Shown piece after piece: positions 1-9,275 of a stretch of DNA of 16,480 nt. The position numbers were made by a program, and so were the translations under genes. Numbering within the stretch: position 1 is the stretch's first letter; every line of letters starts with the position of its first letter. Source of the DNA: Martensiomyces pterosporus. Its lineage: Eukaryota; Kickxellomycota; Kickxellomycetes; Kickxellales; Kickxellaceae. The notes below the pieces were generated by a model. It saw only the letters and a program-made list of their open reading frames with translations, had not been told where the DNA came from and made no database searches. The stretch covers positions 120,087 through 136,566 of the forward strand of contig MU603971.1 in NCBI GenBank assembly GCA_025201845.1, given 5' to 3'.

Positions 1-183
1 CTGATGCTATTCGACTTGTACTTCTGAAATCCACGCCAGCAGCTGCGAGTCAGGCGAGAGCATGTCGAGTAAGACTGGAGGATCATGCGACACTGCTTTT
101 CTCTGTGATATTATCGTATTATATTTCAAAGGCGGTGCCTCATTCAAAAGTAAGAAAGGTTATGTGGGTGGGAAAGCTCCACA
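1..183. other. Left edge, downstream of lipase L1
   Basis: This is the 3' side of lipase L1, which reads leftward. It is more AT-rich than the coding regions, with an AT-rich patch near 105-130 that could hold 3'-end signals. I see no gene. A short plus-strand frame runs open from the edge to a stop at 184-186, but it shows no recognisable motif. Confidence 0.4.
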
Positions 184-1218
184 TTAGATGATGGCCTCAA
201 TGTTTCCAATGGCCCAGTAGAGGAGCTGGTAGCTCAGGCCAGGGTATCCCAGGTGGTCCAGAATGCTCAGCTGGAGTGGGCCCAGACTGTCCTGGCATGC
301 CTTGTTCTCGCCGTCGCTGCCGCAGAACTGTGTTTTGCCGCTAGGAGTGTACCACACCTCCTGCGAGTGCTGCTCGAATCCCATCACCTGCAGCGGAACC
401 TGAGGAACCAGATCTCCCTTGTTGACAACACGGTAGATGGGGAATGGCTGCTTCGACATCCAGGCTGCAAATGAAGGGTTGCCAACACGAGGCTCGCCGT
501 AGGTGTACAGCTCCATCTTGCTAACCCACTCGGGGTGGGTCACAGCAAAATCGGCTGCACCAACTGCTGCCTCGGCACCGCCAAGGGAGTGGCCAGTCAG
601 CACAATCTTGTAGTCGGGGTACTTCTGGACGAGCCCTGCAACAACGCTCTTGATCTTGTCAGCGGCCGCGCTGTATGCACTGAGGAACCCAACGTGCACG
701 GCGGAGCCGTCAACCTGCTTGGGCCAAGGAACAGGGACAAATGTGAGATCCGCGATCCAGTCCATCAGGATTGTGCTGCCGCGCCAGCTAACAATGATCT
801 CCTTTGTGTCATCCTTGTGGGCAACAAACCCGTAGCTGGGAACACCGGACACATCCCAATGGTAGTCAACGACAGTGCCCTTGGTGTCGGAAGACCAGCA
901 GTTGATCATGCAAGTCCACGACTTGTCACGGACCTTGTACGCGGCACCGGCATACCTGGCATACTTGATGAGAGTGGCACTGCTGGTGGTCCCGGTTTGG
1001 TTGTTTGCAGGGTAAGGAGCAGCAGCAGCAATCGCGTTAACAGCACTGGCGTTCTGTGCCGCATAGGCGCTCTGAACTTTGCTGAGGATGTCGGCGGCTT
1101 GGTTGGAATTGAACAGCGCATAGCCGCTTGAGGTGTCACGCACTTGGAATGCAGGCGCACCGGAGACAGTTGCTGCAGCCAGTGCAGTGATGAAGACGAG
1201 CGAGTTCTTGAGTACCAT
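184..1218 (-). CDS. Secreted class-3 lipase L1 (with pro-region)
   Basis: A 344-residue secreted alpha/beta hydrolase of the fungal class-3 lipase family (Rhizomucor/Rhizopus type), expected to hydrolyse triacylglycerols or related esters outside the cell. The start at 1218 is chosen because it begins a typical signal peptide (residues 1 to about 20, ending VSGA). An in-frame ATG 88 codons upstream would bury that signal and overlap the TATA region. Residues 28-72 form an Ala/Gln-rich helical pro-segment. The catalytic domain follows: Cys103 and Cys107, oxyanion loop SWRGS at 144-148, lid-like DWIADLTF at 153-160, Ser211 in GHSLGG, Asp269 in NKGDL and His322 in DHLGYPG, plus Cys299 and Cys308. 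The protein ends with a hydrophobic tail of about 16 residues after YPGL that the other three lipases lack. No intron is needed. Closest relative in the window is L4 at the opposite end, about 70% identical by eye. Substrate (lipid or feruloyl-type ester) cannot be decided from sequence. Confidence 0.93.
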   Translation of the reverse strand: MVLKNSLVFITALAAATVSGAPAFQVRDTSSGYALFNSNQAADILSKVQSAYAAQNASAVNAIAAAAPYPANNQTGTTSSATLIKYARYAGAAYKVRDKSWTCMINCWSSDTKGTVVDYHWDVSGVPSYGFVAHKDDTKEIIVSWRGSTILMDWIADLTFVPVPWPKQVDGSAVHVGFLSAYSAAADKIKSVVAGLVQKYPDYKIVLTGHSLGGAEAAVGAADFAVTHPEWVSKMELYTYGEPRVGNPSFAAWMSKQPFPIYRVVNKGDLVPQVPLQVMGFEQHSQEVWYTPSGKTQFCGSDGENKACQDSLGPLQLSILDHLGYPGLSYQLLYWAIGNIEAII

Positions 1219-1318
1219 GGCTGGCAAGGAGGTGGTCGGTTGGCGTAGAAGTAGCAGTCGGGGCAGGCAGATGTTGGACTGGAGCACTACTGATTGGTGG
1301 AAGGGGTGGCTTGGAATG

Positions 1319-1336
1319 CGCAGACGTTGGAGTTGA
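1319..1336 (-). promoter_or_regulatory. Leader motif shared with lipase L4
   Basis: On the minus strand this reads TCAACTCCAACGTCTGCG. The same 18-mer with two differences lies in the L4 leader at 14805-14822. It starts 57 bases after the start of the TATA box here and 56 bases after it in L4. It is therefore probably part of the 5' untranslated leader retained after duplication, and could be a transcription-start or leader element. Confidence 0.5.
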
Positions 1337-1386
1337 TGGCTGTCTGTGTGATGAGCCCTGGGACAGCGACAGCCATCACGCTGGCG

Positions 1387-1393
1387 TTTTATA
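1387..1393 (-). promoter_or_regulatory. TATA box of lipase L1
   Basis: TATAAAA on the minus strand, about 175 bases upstream of the L1 ATG. The implied leader is long, but L2 and L4 show the same arrangement (TATA 130-140 bases before the ATG), and the L1/L4 leader motif lies at matching spacing. Confidence 0.55.
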
Positions 1394-2757
1394 TGCTGAC
1401 CACCGATGCGCTGATGTCTTCTTTGTCCAGCTGGAATGTACATGGCAGCGCTCAATACAGGTGCACCTTGATTTCCACTCATTTTCTTGCTATTCTAGCC
1501 ACGCTGCAGGCTTGCCACGAACCCCCTTGACACAGCCGCATACATTGACTTGCTCCTAATTGGGGCTGCCAGCGGAAGCAAACACAAATATTGCTGCGTT
1601 ACACGAAATCCCAGGAATTTTTTAAAAGGGCATGCTCGTTCCTGAATGTCAAGAGGACGAATGTATCCGCACGATTTGCACCCGTCTGCACGCCTTGTCT
1701 TCTGACCACCCACTCTATGCTGGTACCTTCACATGCGCTCCACGACCTCGACGGATTGACTGATCACGCAGAAACAAGGGGCAGTGGAACAAACAATAAT
1801 TACCAACAGTGCGATCAGGGATTGAATGTCTAGCCGCGGCAAACATGCCGTAACGGGCAGGAGCCTCTCCCGACCTGTCCGTAGAACCTGGACATACGAG
1901 GGTGGCACAAAGGAACTAACACCTTGCCAGTTCTGGCAGCATGCTAGAAACCTTGCTATCTAGCACCATCCACTCTCGGTATTTCCGTGGCAAATGCGTG
2001 GGTGAGTCAGCACAGATGATTTCCGCTCGAGTGGCAATCGCTGTGCGACACAAAAGCCAAACCTAGGCCACGAATCGCCTTGGCCACGTCCTGGCCACAC
2101 AAAGCAAATGTCTGCACATATGCTCGTGCATATATCTATTCTGCATCTTCAGTTCGGCCAGGGCGCTACTGCAGTAAAGAGAAGTGGTCTGAATTGCTGC
2201 ATTTGTCAGATGATGTGGCCTGTCAGCGAATTCACCAAACACCCATAGCGCGCTGCTGCGGGCAGGGACGTGGGTTTGCAGCTGCCTGGCCAGACCACCA
2301 CACAGGCCACAGCTTTCTGTGCTGTCACTCACCAGCATGCACAGAGGTTTGCCTATAGCTGCCACTTCATGTGCTGAGGCATTGCTCAGCCGACATGGCC
2401 ATCCACGCCCACAGCAAGGATTATGTGTATGCTGCTTCAGCAGTCGTAGACATGCCTACTGCGCTGAACCATGCCACAAACCACAATGCCATGTTGGGCT
2501 GACAGAGTGTGCTGCATGCATGCAAGTTGCTGGTATCATACTTGTTTTTGGCAGATTCATGGTGTGTGGCCAACAGCTCCATGGCTAACTCGTTTATAGT
2601 GCAATATGCATTCATTAGAGCGGGATGGAAAGGAAAAGGAAATGATGGGAATGTAGGGAGGCACCACGATGGAAAGCCATTCAAGGCACCCTGGCACCCA
2701 GGTGGGTGGCGTGTAAAGCGCAGAATGCGAGCTACGCATGCGTCTGGCCGAGGGTGT
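1394..2757. other. Intergenic region between lipases L1 and L2
   Basis: About 1.36 kb upstream of L1 and downstream of L2. No conserved gene was recognised. Reading frames of 60-100 codons occur on both strands but lack family motifs or a coherent composition. Points of note are a CGG-N8-CCG inverted triplet at 1837-1850 (possible zinc-cluster regulator site), a TGCA triple repeat at 2513-2524, and a TATA-plus-signal-peptide-like unit at 2421-2598 (listed separately). Confidence 0.5.
2421..2598 (-). other. Candidate TATA box with short signal-peptide-like ORF
   Basis: TATAAAC lies at 2592-2598 on the minus strand. An ATG at 2492 starts a 23-residue frame ending at 2421. It has a hydrophobic core (MALWFVAWF) and an AEA-type cleavage-like end, then stops. 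The frame is also open further upstream, with another ATG at 2579. The spacing of TATA to ATG, about 105 bases, resembles the lipases. It may be the decayed first exon of a secreted-protein gene, the first exon of an undetected spliced gene, or chance. No lipase-like sequence follows downstream. Confidence 0.2.
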
Positions 2758-3801
2758 TTAGTAGACGTTGTACTCAAAGTACAGCCCGGGATACTCGTTG
2801 TGCTGCAGAACGCTCCATTGGATGGGCAGGAGGCTGTCGGAGCAGCTGGGGTTCTCGCCAGTGCTTCCGCAGAAGTGGGTCTTGCCGTTGAGATCGTACC
2901 ACACCTCCTGGGGCTCATGGTAGTAGTTCATCCAGGTGAACGAGGCATGGGGCACAAGGTCTCCCTCGTTGACTACGCGGAAGATGGGGAAGTTCTGCTT
3001 GGCAAGCCAGTTCGAGTGGATAATGTTGCCAACGCGAGGCTGTCCGAACGTAACGAGCATCATGCGGGACTTCCAGCTGGGGTTGTTGGCGGCGAAATCG
3101 GTAGCAGCAACAGCAGCCTCGGCTCCACCGAGCGAGTGACCAGTGATGACAAGCTTGTAGTCAGGGTATTGCTGGAGCAGCTTGGAAACAGTTGCCTTGA
3201 CGTCGTCCTTGGCTGCTCCGTAGGCGACCAGGAATCCAGTGTGCATCAGCGAGCCAGGAACACTCAGCGGCGATGGGAGCTGGGCGAAGGTGAAATCATG
3301 GATCCAGTCTCCAATGGTGATGCTGCCGCGGTACGCAACAATGATCTCCTTGGTGTTATCGTTGGTTGCAATGTAGCCCAGGCTGTCGGGGGCAGTCTTG
3401 GTCCACTGCATCTGGACGACAGTTCCGTTGGTTGATGGCACTTGGCAGTTAAGGTGGCACGTCCATGCGGTAGTCTTGACCTTGTAGGCAGCGCCAGCGT
3501 ACGTGGCATAGCGCTGGAGGTCGTATTCGCTCATTGTTCCGACCTGGTTGTTGCTGGGTGCCAGGCTGGCGAAAAGCCTGTCCAAAACAGGCGGGTCAGC
3601 GGTGTTGATGTTGCCGTTCTGCTGGTAAAGGCTGAGGATGGAGCTGGTGATGTTTCTTGCCTCAGCCTCTGGAATGTTGCTGACGGCACCGGTGCTGCCA
3701 GTGCTGCCATCGCGGCGCATAGGTGCGTTAAGTGGGGAGGCGCCGACGTTGGCCAGGGAAGCCAGCGACGCGAAAACGAGGAGAGACGCCTTGACCAACA
3801 T
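2758..3801 (-). CDS. Secreted class-3 lipase L2 (with pro-region)
   Basis: A 347-residue secreted class-3 lipase in one exon. Residues 1 to about 22 form a signal peptide (hydrophobic core LLVFASLASLA). About 65 residues of pro-region follow, including a possible N-glycosylation sequon at Asn50. The catalytic domain has Cys115 and Cys119, an oxyanion loop AYRGS at 156-160 (Tyr where L1 and L4 have Trp), a lid-like DWIHDFTF segment, Ser223 in GHSLGG, Asp281 in NEGDL and His334 before NEYPG, with Cys311 and Cys320 as the second pair. It ends seven residues after YPGL, without the L1 hydrophobic tail. The triad is intact, so it should be active. It reads in the same direction as L1 but is clearly more divergent from L1 than L4 is, so it is an older paralogue. 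Extracellular acyl-ester hydrolysis is the family role; natural substrate unknown. Confidence 0.93.
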   Translation of the reverse strand: MLVKASLLVFASLASLANVGASPLNAPMRRDGSTGSTGAVSNIPEAEARNITSSILSLYQQNGNINTADPPVLDRLFASLAPSNNQVGTMSEYDLQRYATYAGAAYKVKTTAWTCHLNCQVPSTNGTVVQMQWTKTAPDSLGYIATNDNTKEIIVAYRGSITIGDWIHDFTFAQLPSPLSVPGSLMHTGFLVAYGAAKDDVKATVSKLLQQYPDYKLVITGHSLGGAEAAVAATDFAANNPSWKSRMMLVTFGQPRVGNIIHSNWLAKQNFPIFRVVNEGDLVPHASFTWMNYYHEPQEVWYDLNGKTHFCGSTGENPSCSDSLLPIQWSVLQHNEYPGLYFEYNVY

Positions 3802-3930
3802 CGTTGCTGTGTATATATTCGGCTACTAGACGAGGCGGCGTGGTGGGTGAATCAGTGTGAGTAGCTTCTTTAAAGATGCGCTGTGCTTTGGACGATGGAG
3901 CCCCCAGGACACTCGCCCAGTCTGCTTGAG

Positions 3931-3938
3931 TATATATA
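3931..3938 (-). promoter_or_regulatory. TATA box of lipase L2
   Basis: TATATATA, about 130 bases upstream of the L2 ATG on the minus strand. A second TATATA run lies only about 10 bases before the ATG (3812-3818) and is too close to serve as the core promoter of an mRNA carrying this start codon. Confidence 0.5.
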
Positions 3939-5120
3939 CCCAGCGCTCTCTTTGGGCTCTAAGCAAAATGCTCTTGCTTCACTCGTCTTGCTTTCCTGCA
4001 CCCTGCTATCATCAGCCTGCCCCTCCTTCTGACCGTTCCATCCTCTAGCTGGCCAGATCGGCATAAGGGAGCGGCACGCGATTGACTACAAAAGCAGGCT
4101 CCCCAGTGTGCGTACATGTACAGCACCAAAAAGGAGACGCTGCCAATATGGCGCTTGTGCAACCATCGCCTTGCAGTGGGCAAGGCTTTTCCAGGAGCAT
4201 CAGCCTCCGGTTTCCTCGTGAAACTGGCAGCAATCTCCCAATCGGCCAGGAAAACGCAGACCAGCAGCCAGCCAGACGGAGGTGCACACCACAGCTGCCC
4301 CTTGCCCATGCACCGCACTCCACTCCCAGGCTCTATTTCCCTCCTTTTGTACGGCATTTGCCACCTTGTGAGCCGGCGGTGTGCTCATGCCCACTTCAGC
4401 AGACCGAATTGGCTAAAGACGTCATCCAGGGAGAGCTCCGCCCGCATGTTGCTCAAGCTGTGTGTTCCAAACATGCTTCAGGGCCTCGTGACTCTGCGCC
4501 TCTCTGTCGCCAGGAACTTGCTGAAGCAACGGACAGGCACCTTTATAGAGCAGCTCCCCCGCCTGACTCCTGATGGCATACAGCAGGGCGCACTGGCAGG
4601 TCAGCTGCCTGCGTGTCCAGGGAATACTGGCATCTGAATGCGTGCATTTTCCACCAACCTCGTCTATTCCCGTTGGAGCACAAATGGCAAAGTCGCCGCA
4701 GGAGACAGCACGCGAGGGGGGCTACAACCGCTCCCGAGTCAGTGCTGGACGATCGATAACATAGCGTCTATATTTGGATGTCGCTCTAGTTTTGGTGGCT
4801 GGCCCTTCCCCCGCATCAATAATCGCCAGATCTCCGCGCAGCGCATTCTCGCCAGTGCCGCTCACACGCACCCGCCGTCCCATTGCTGAGCTGAGCCATG
4901 CGGGTTCATGAAGGTAGGGGGCACTGTACATCCCACACCACCTCCCTCGCACAGGCACAGCGCCATCCGTCTGCAGGCAGGAGCGGTATGGCGCTTCATG
5001 GACATGCATGTGAAATGCGCTGATCCAACAGCTCCACAATTCCACAGGATAGGCGGAGCGACCGCACGCAGAGGTATTGATTCTGTATTTGGAATGGCAT
5101 CAGGGAAAAGAAGGGAGTGT
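3939..5120. other. Intergenic region between lipase L2 and EFL1
   Basis: About 1.2 kb upstream of L2 and downstream of EFL1. Several overlapping frames of 90-173 codons lie on both strands (for example plus 4116-4637 and minus 3959-4357). None has a recognisable domain, a signal sequence or consistent composition, so I do not call them genes. A minus-strand TATA box with a tiny reading frame is listed separately. No tRNA-like A and B box pair was seen. Confidence 0.45.
4385..4474 (-). other. Candidate 29-residue ORF below a TATA box
   Basis: TATAAAG sits at 4551-4557 on the minus strand. The first ATG on the transcript side that opens this frame is at 4474, about 80 bases later, and the frame ends at TGA 4385-4387. 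The peptide includes the segment LSLDDVFSQFGLL, which looks like an amphipathic helix. It could be a micropeptide, a first exon, or chance. No homologue is recognised. Confidence 0.2.
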
Positions 5121-8100
5121 TTACTTTTTCAGTGTGCGCTGCTTCTCGGCATGCTCAATAATCTTCCGCTCAACAAACAAGCCCTTGCGCTTGCGCACCT
5201 TGTCCATGTACTTTTTGGCAACGTTGTCCCTGTCGGCCTTTTCGCCGAGATCCTCGAGCTCCTCCTCGGTGGTGGGCACCCAGAACGGGTCGGTGTCCAA
5301 AGGCTCAAATCCACGGAAAATAAGCAAAGGGATTGCAGCGCCAGACGTGCGCTTGCGGATTTCGTCAGCAAACCCAAAGGACTCGACAATCGGAATGGCT
5401 GCCCTGATCGTAAAGTAGGGCGTGCCCTCGCGCATTTCTTCAGACAGGATTCGGCCGCGGCGGCGTGCAATAACTCCATACACCTTTCCCAACACTTCCG
5501 ACGTTGCCTGAATGTCGCAAGTGTACATGGCCAGGTACAAGCGCGGCGACCAATGCAAGAACCCGGCCTTGATAGCGTCCCTGACCGTGGATATGATTTG
5601 GCCAGAGAGCACGCTAGTGCTGGCAACATTGGCACCACTGCTACTGCCTCCAGCGCCATTATCAGGTTCCGCATCTCTGCTGCTGCTGCTGAACACAAAA
5701 CTCTTGATGGTGACGGCAGTGCCAACAAGTGGCTCAAAGCACACCGGGCCAGATCGAGTGGCCAGCTGGAACCCAGTGTTTACAGACTCCTCGAAATCGC
5801 GAATTGTGTAGCCAGCCTGTGCAGCGCTGTCAGCCAGCTGTCCTGCCTCTGGTGCGTCACCATCGATATTGCTATCTTCGCCATCAGAGAGCATAGGCGT
5901 CGCTGCTGACGATGATTCTGGGATTGGCTTGTTGGAGAGCTGCTTAAACCAGCTGTCGTTGGGCTTGCTCGATTGCTCCAAAACGCTCCTGGAGTAAATC
6001 AGCATATTAGGCCCAGTCATGCTGGGGCCAAACGACCTTACGCCGGCGTCAGTGGCATACTCGACGCGCTGAGGCTCCCAGCCCTTCGCCTTGCGGAAGC
6101 CAGATCTCAAACGGGTTTGCAGCCAGGGTCCAAGATCGGCAGCGGATGAAGGCTTAACAGCCTTCGCCTCTCCACTCTCGTTCTCGCTGTCACTCTCCTC
6201 GTTGGCTGCAACTACAGCATCGTCTTCGGCCTCGTCGTTGCCCAGAGCTTCAGAGACACCAGCCAGGCGCCGGCGTCTTTGCGATGAGGATGCGAGGTTG
6301 ACGACACGCTGGATATCGCCCTCGTGTCTGAGAAGGAATTTTGTCACCTTCTGTGGAAGAGGCTCGACCTGTACCGTGATGGTGACTTGGCCATTAGCTG
6401 TGGTAAGCGTGACCTCGCCACGAGGCGGACCATCAGCAGTCTTTGTGTGCGGCTCGCCAGACTCCGTAGTATCGCTGGTCCTCTGAGTGGTATTTGAGAT
6501 GATTGCAAGCGACTGGCCACTCGATCCGACCTCCCCCAAGGCAACGCCTGGCTGAGCATGCTGGCGCACAATACCCTCTCTGAATGGCACAATGGGCTCC
6601 GAGACATGGATCTCACATTGCGCAAATCGCTCGCGAAGGTCTTTCAAGCACCGCTCCAGATGAAGCTCGCCGGCAGTCACCAGAACACGCTCTCCAGTGG
6701 CTTGCAGGGCAACCTGGACGCAGGGGTCAGCTTGGTTCAAAAGCTCAAGACCGCGAGCAAGCCTGGCCATATCCTGCGGGTTCACGGGCTCCAGTGCGAC
6801 GCGAACAATCGGGTGTGTCTCGGTGTGCATAGCAGCCAGGTTTGGGCATGTCTGAGAATCACTGGCCAGGGTTCCACTCTTCAAAATGGCACCGCCCAGG
6901 CCACGAATGCCAAACACGTTGCCTGCAGGCACCTGCTGCAGAGAGACAAACTCGCGGCCCATCATCATATAGAGCGCACGGACTGTGACCTTCTTGAGAT
7001 AGCTCTGTGAGTTTGCCTTTTTGGCGCTGTACTTTGGCTGCATAGCCCAAACAGTATCTCCCACGCGAATGACCCCGCTGTAGATTCGGCCAAATCCGAC
7101 CAGAACCTCGTCCTCGCTGGCATCTGGGTCAGCATTCTCGTCAGCCACACTGGTCTCTGTCGCGCCGTCGCCGCTGCCACCACTGTTGGCGCCGATGCTA
7201 AGCTTCTCCTTCATCGCGTCCGCCAAAGAGTCAATGGATACCGGTTGTGAGGTGGCCTCCTGCAATGGCGTTGCGACGCCGCTGCCGGAAAGCGATGCTC
7301 CCTCAGACGGAGAGAGCATGGACAAGGGTGTTCCTGTAGCAGATTCGCGACTCAGTGCGAGTTCGCGGCGAACGGCATCTCTGCCACGAGCACGCATCTC
7401 ATCGGCAGACATGGCCATGCGATCGCGCTGCGACTTGCCCGTGGTGAACTCGGGGAGGGAGCCCCGAGGCACAGAAATAATTTTGCCAATATAAGCAACC
7501 AAAGGCGCTGGCTCAGCATCGGATCCAGTCTCGCATCCGTACAGCGCGCGCTCAACATTGTTCTTGGGCTCAGTGGCACTGCGATCAGCGAGCGATCTTG
7601 CCTCGCCGTGGACCAAAGGCGGCAGCCTGAGGACCTGGGCAGCAGCTGGCGATGGAAGCTGCTCAACGATAGCGACCATACACGCCTGTGCCAGCGGAAG
7701 CCAGCCTTGCATGATGGCAGTCAAGAGAATTCGACGGTCCTTGCTGCGGCGGTCGCGAGGCAGAACCTTGACTTCCAGGGCAGCAATCACCTTGTCGACC
7801 TTTTCCTGGTTGGGCTCGACAACGACACTGTCGTACACCTGCCAGATCGGACTCAGACATAGCTGAACAAACAGCGGGGTGGCGGCAGCCGCCTTTCCGG
7901 GTCCATACAGCTTGGAGAACTGCTTGCGTGTCAGAACACGGCGGCGGTTCTTGGGATCGATAAAGTAGTCGCCCCACATGAGCGGCTGGAGCTTTGACGG
8001 CGACGGAATGCCGAGTTTTTCGGCAAAGATCTGGGCAAAATGGTTGACTCTGAAGGCCCACCCATCAATCGCAGAGCCAAACAGCACGTTGCTTTGCTCG

Positions 8101-8858
8101 GGGGAGAAATAGATCTGCGAATCGTCCTTCTCCTCCAGGTACCACTCCGACATTGGGGCGTCCTCTCCATGCGCTTCCCTCCACTTTTCCTTTGCCTCCT
8201 CGAGCTTGCGCGAGTCCTCAGCGAGTCTGTCTCCCTCCCAAAACCCAGCGAGCACGGCGTTGACCTGCTCGATCAGCTGCTGCATGTGGACGTAGGCTTC
8301 GCTAGGCGTCATCTGCCACTCGACAATCAGCCGATCAATCTTGTTGAGGAACAGAATAGGCTGCACGTTCTCCACCCACGCTTGACGCAAAACACTCACG
8401 GTCTGCGTGCATACGCCTTCGACCACATCGACCAAAACAAGCGCCCCATCGGAGAGACGAGCAGCCGAAGCAACCTCTGAGGCGAAGTCAACATGCCCGG
8501 GGGAATCAATAAGGTTGACAAGGTACTCTGAGGCGACCAGCATTTCGCCCGAATCCGCGCCATCCTCTGCAACATGCGAGTTGGCTGTAGTGGTGTCGTC
8601 CGATGCCTTCCGCAGCAGCTTGTAGTACAGGCTGATTCCGCTGCTCTCCATCGTGATCCCGCGCTCTTGCTCGTCCTCGCGGCTATCCAGGTATCTAATC
8701 TTTCCGGCAAGCTTGTTCGAGATGATGCCGTTGGTCGCCAGCAGCGCGTCGCTCAGAGTGGTTTTGCCATGGTCAACGTGCGCCAAGACGCAGACATTGC
8801 GGATGTTTTGCACGTTCTTCTGTAGCTGTGCAAGTTTTGTGGGCGGAACAACAGGCAT
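5121..8858 (-). CDS. EFL1: EFL1/Ria1 ribosome-biogenesis GTPase
   Basis: A 1245-residue EF-2-like GTPase that, with the SBDS/Sdo1 protein, releases eIF6 (Tif6) from cytoplasmic pre-60S subunits. The GTPase motifs are complete: AHVDHGKTT (26-34), RGITM (66-70), DSPGH (118-122), NKID (172-175) and the SAIDGW loop (262-267). An EF-2-like domain II follows (near 585-665), then domain III with GELHLERCLKDLRERFA (730-746), domain IV pieces around 1030-1055, and domain V near 1105-1160. The C-terminal run DPFWVPTTEEELEDLGEKAD (1190-1209), plus the basic helix after it, separates EFL1 from EF-2 itself, which also has no such inserts. It exceeds the roughly 1110-1120 residues of the yeast and human proteins because of Ser- and acid-rich linkers at about 80-107, 480-580, 770-815, 860-905, 985-1010 and 1056-1083. 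The 3.7 kb frame has no intron. The start directly precedes the conserved N terminus. It shares its upstream region with the cytidine deaminase gene. Confidence 0.96.
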   Translation of the reverse strand: MPVVPPTKLAQLQKNVQNIRNVCVLAHVDHGKTTLSDALLATNGIISNKLAGKIRYLDSREDEQERGITMESSGISLYYKLLRKASDDTTTANSHVAEDGADSGEMLVASEYLVNLIDSPGHVDFASEVASAARLSDGALVLVDVVEGVCTQTVSVLRQAWVENVQPILFLNKIDRLIVEWQMTPSEAYVHMQQLIEQVNAVLAGFWEGDRLAEDSRKLEEAKEKWREAHGEDAPMSEWYLEEKDDSQIYFSPEQSNVLFGSAIDGWAFRVNHFAQIFAEKLGIPSPSKLQPLMWGDYFIDPKNRRRVLTRKQFSKLYGPGKAAAATPLFVQLCLSPIWQVYDSVVVEPNQEKVDKVIAALEVKVLPRDRRSKDRRILLTAIMQGWLPLAQACMVAIVEQLPSPAAAQVLRLPPLVHGEARSLADRSATEPKNNVERALYGCETGSDAEPAPLVAYIGKIISVPRGSLPEFTTGKSQRDRMAMSADEMRARGRDAVRRELALSRESATGTPLSMLSPSEGASLSGSGVATPLQEATSQPVSIDSLADAMKEKLSIGANSGGSGDGATETSVADENADPDASEDEVLVGFGRIYSGVIRVGDTVWAMQPKYSAKKANSQSYLKKVTVRALYMMMGREFVSLQQVPAGNVFGIRGLGGAILKSGTLASDSQTCPNLAAMHTETHPIVRVALEPVNPQDMARLARGLELLNQADPCVQVALQATGERVLVTAGELHLERCLKDLRERFAQCEIHVSEPIVPFREGIVRQHAQPGVALGEVGSSGQSLAIISNTTQRTSDTTESGEPHTKTADGPPRGEVTLTTANGQVTITVQVEPLPQKVTKFLLRHEGDIQRVVNLASSSQRRRRLAGVSEALGNDEAEDDAVVAANEESDSENESGEAKAVKPSSAADLGPWLQTRLRSGFRKAKGWEPQRVEYATDAGVRSFGPSMTGPNMLIYSRSVLEQSSKPNDSWFKQLSNKPIPESSSAATPMLSDGEDSNIDGDAPEAGQLADSAAQAGYTIRDFEESVNTGFQLATRSGPVCFEPLVGTAVTIKSFVFSSSSRDAEPDNGAGGSSSGANVASTSVLSGQIISTVRDAIKAGFLHWSPRLYLAMYTCDIQATSEVLGKVYGVIARRRGRILSEEMREGTPYFTIRAAIPIVESFGFADEIRKRTSGAAIPLLIFRGFEPLDTDPFWVPTTEEELEDLGEKADRDNVAKKYMDKVRKRKGLFVERKIIEHAEKQRTLKK

Positions 8859-8930
8859 TTCCTTATTTTTTTGCTAGCAAAATGAAGGTGGAGTCGACGT
8901 TCGTTCTTTTTTTTTTCTGGAAGCAAGCCG

Positions 8931-8959
8931 GCACTTATCTGCTGTATCTGCAGAAGTGC
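8931..8959. repeat. Imperfect inverted repeat upstream of EFL1
   Basis: The arms are GCACTT plus CTGC (8931-8936, 8939-8942) and GCAG plus AAGTGC (8950-8959). They form a 10-bp stem with a two-base bulge and a seven-base loop. It lies about 75 bases upstream of the EFL1 ATG, so it could fold in the EFL1 leader or serve as a dyad binding site. Confidence 0.35.
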
Positions 8960-9255
8960 GCGAGCGTACCTACGTAAAGGAGATATAGTAGAATACAGAA
9001 ATGTAGAGAGACACAAAGTGCGAAAGAGCAAAAGGCAAAGACACACGGCAAGAAAAAGGCGCTGCCGTAGTCGCTAGCTGAAAACCACTTCTGGGCTAGG
9101 GAGAAAATTATGACCAGCGCCGCAGCTGGCGGATTAACACATAAATCCGATGATCCGGAACCGCAGGGGAGCGGAGGGGCGGAGAAAGCAGAGAGCGGCA
9201 GCAGCGGCGCACGAGGGTCTCGTAATATGTCCCGGACAGGGGCTGCCTAGCGAAC

Positions 9256-9275
9256 TTTCCCACCTTTTCCCACCT
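9256..9275 (+). repeat. Tandem TTTCCCACCT repeat upstream of deaminase
   Basis: Two perfect adjacent copies of TTTCCCACCT, followed by a further TTTC, end 50 bases before the cytidine deaminase ATG. The tract is pyrimidine-rich on the deaminase strand. It may be a core-promoter or leader element. Confidence 0.4.

Noticed and set aside
3..186. Plus-strand frame open from the left edge, considered as the end of a neighbouring gene
   Set aside because: Only about 60 codons, Ser/Lys-rich, no motif, and it overlaps the L1 3' side in an AT-rich stretch.
1219..1482. 88-codon N-terminal extension of lipase L1
   Set aside because: It would cover the signal peptide and run through the TATA box and the leader motif shared with L4.
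2509..3435. Plus-strand frame of 308 codons
   Set aside because: Antisense to lipase L2 with no recognisable motif; the minus-strand product has full catalytic motifs and a signal peptide.
4116..4637. Plus-strand frame of 173 codons in the L2-EFL1 spacer
   Set aside because: It has no domain, signal or compositional support and overlaps equally long frames on the other strand.
4908..5909. Long plus-strand frame of 333 codons
   Set aside because: Most of it is antisense to the highly conserved EFL1 C-terminal region and it has no domain; it is a shadow of codon bias.
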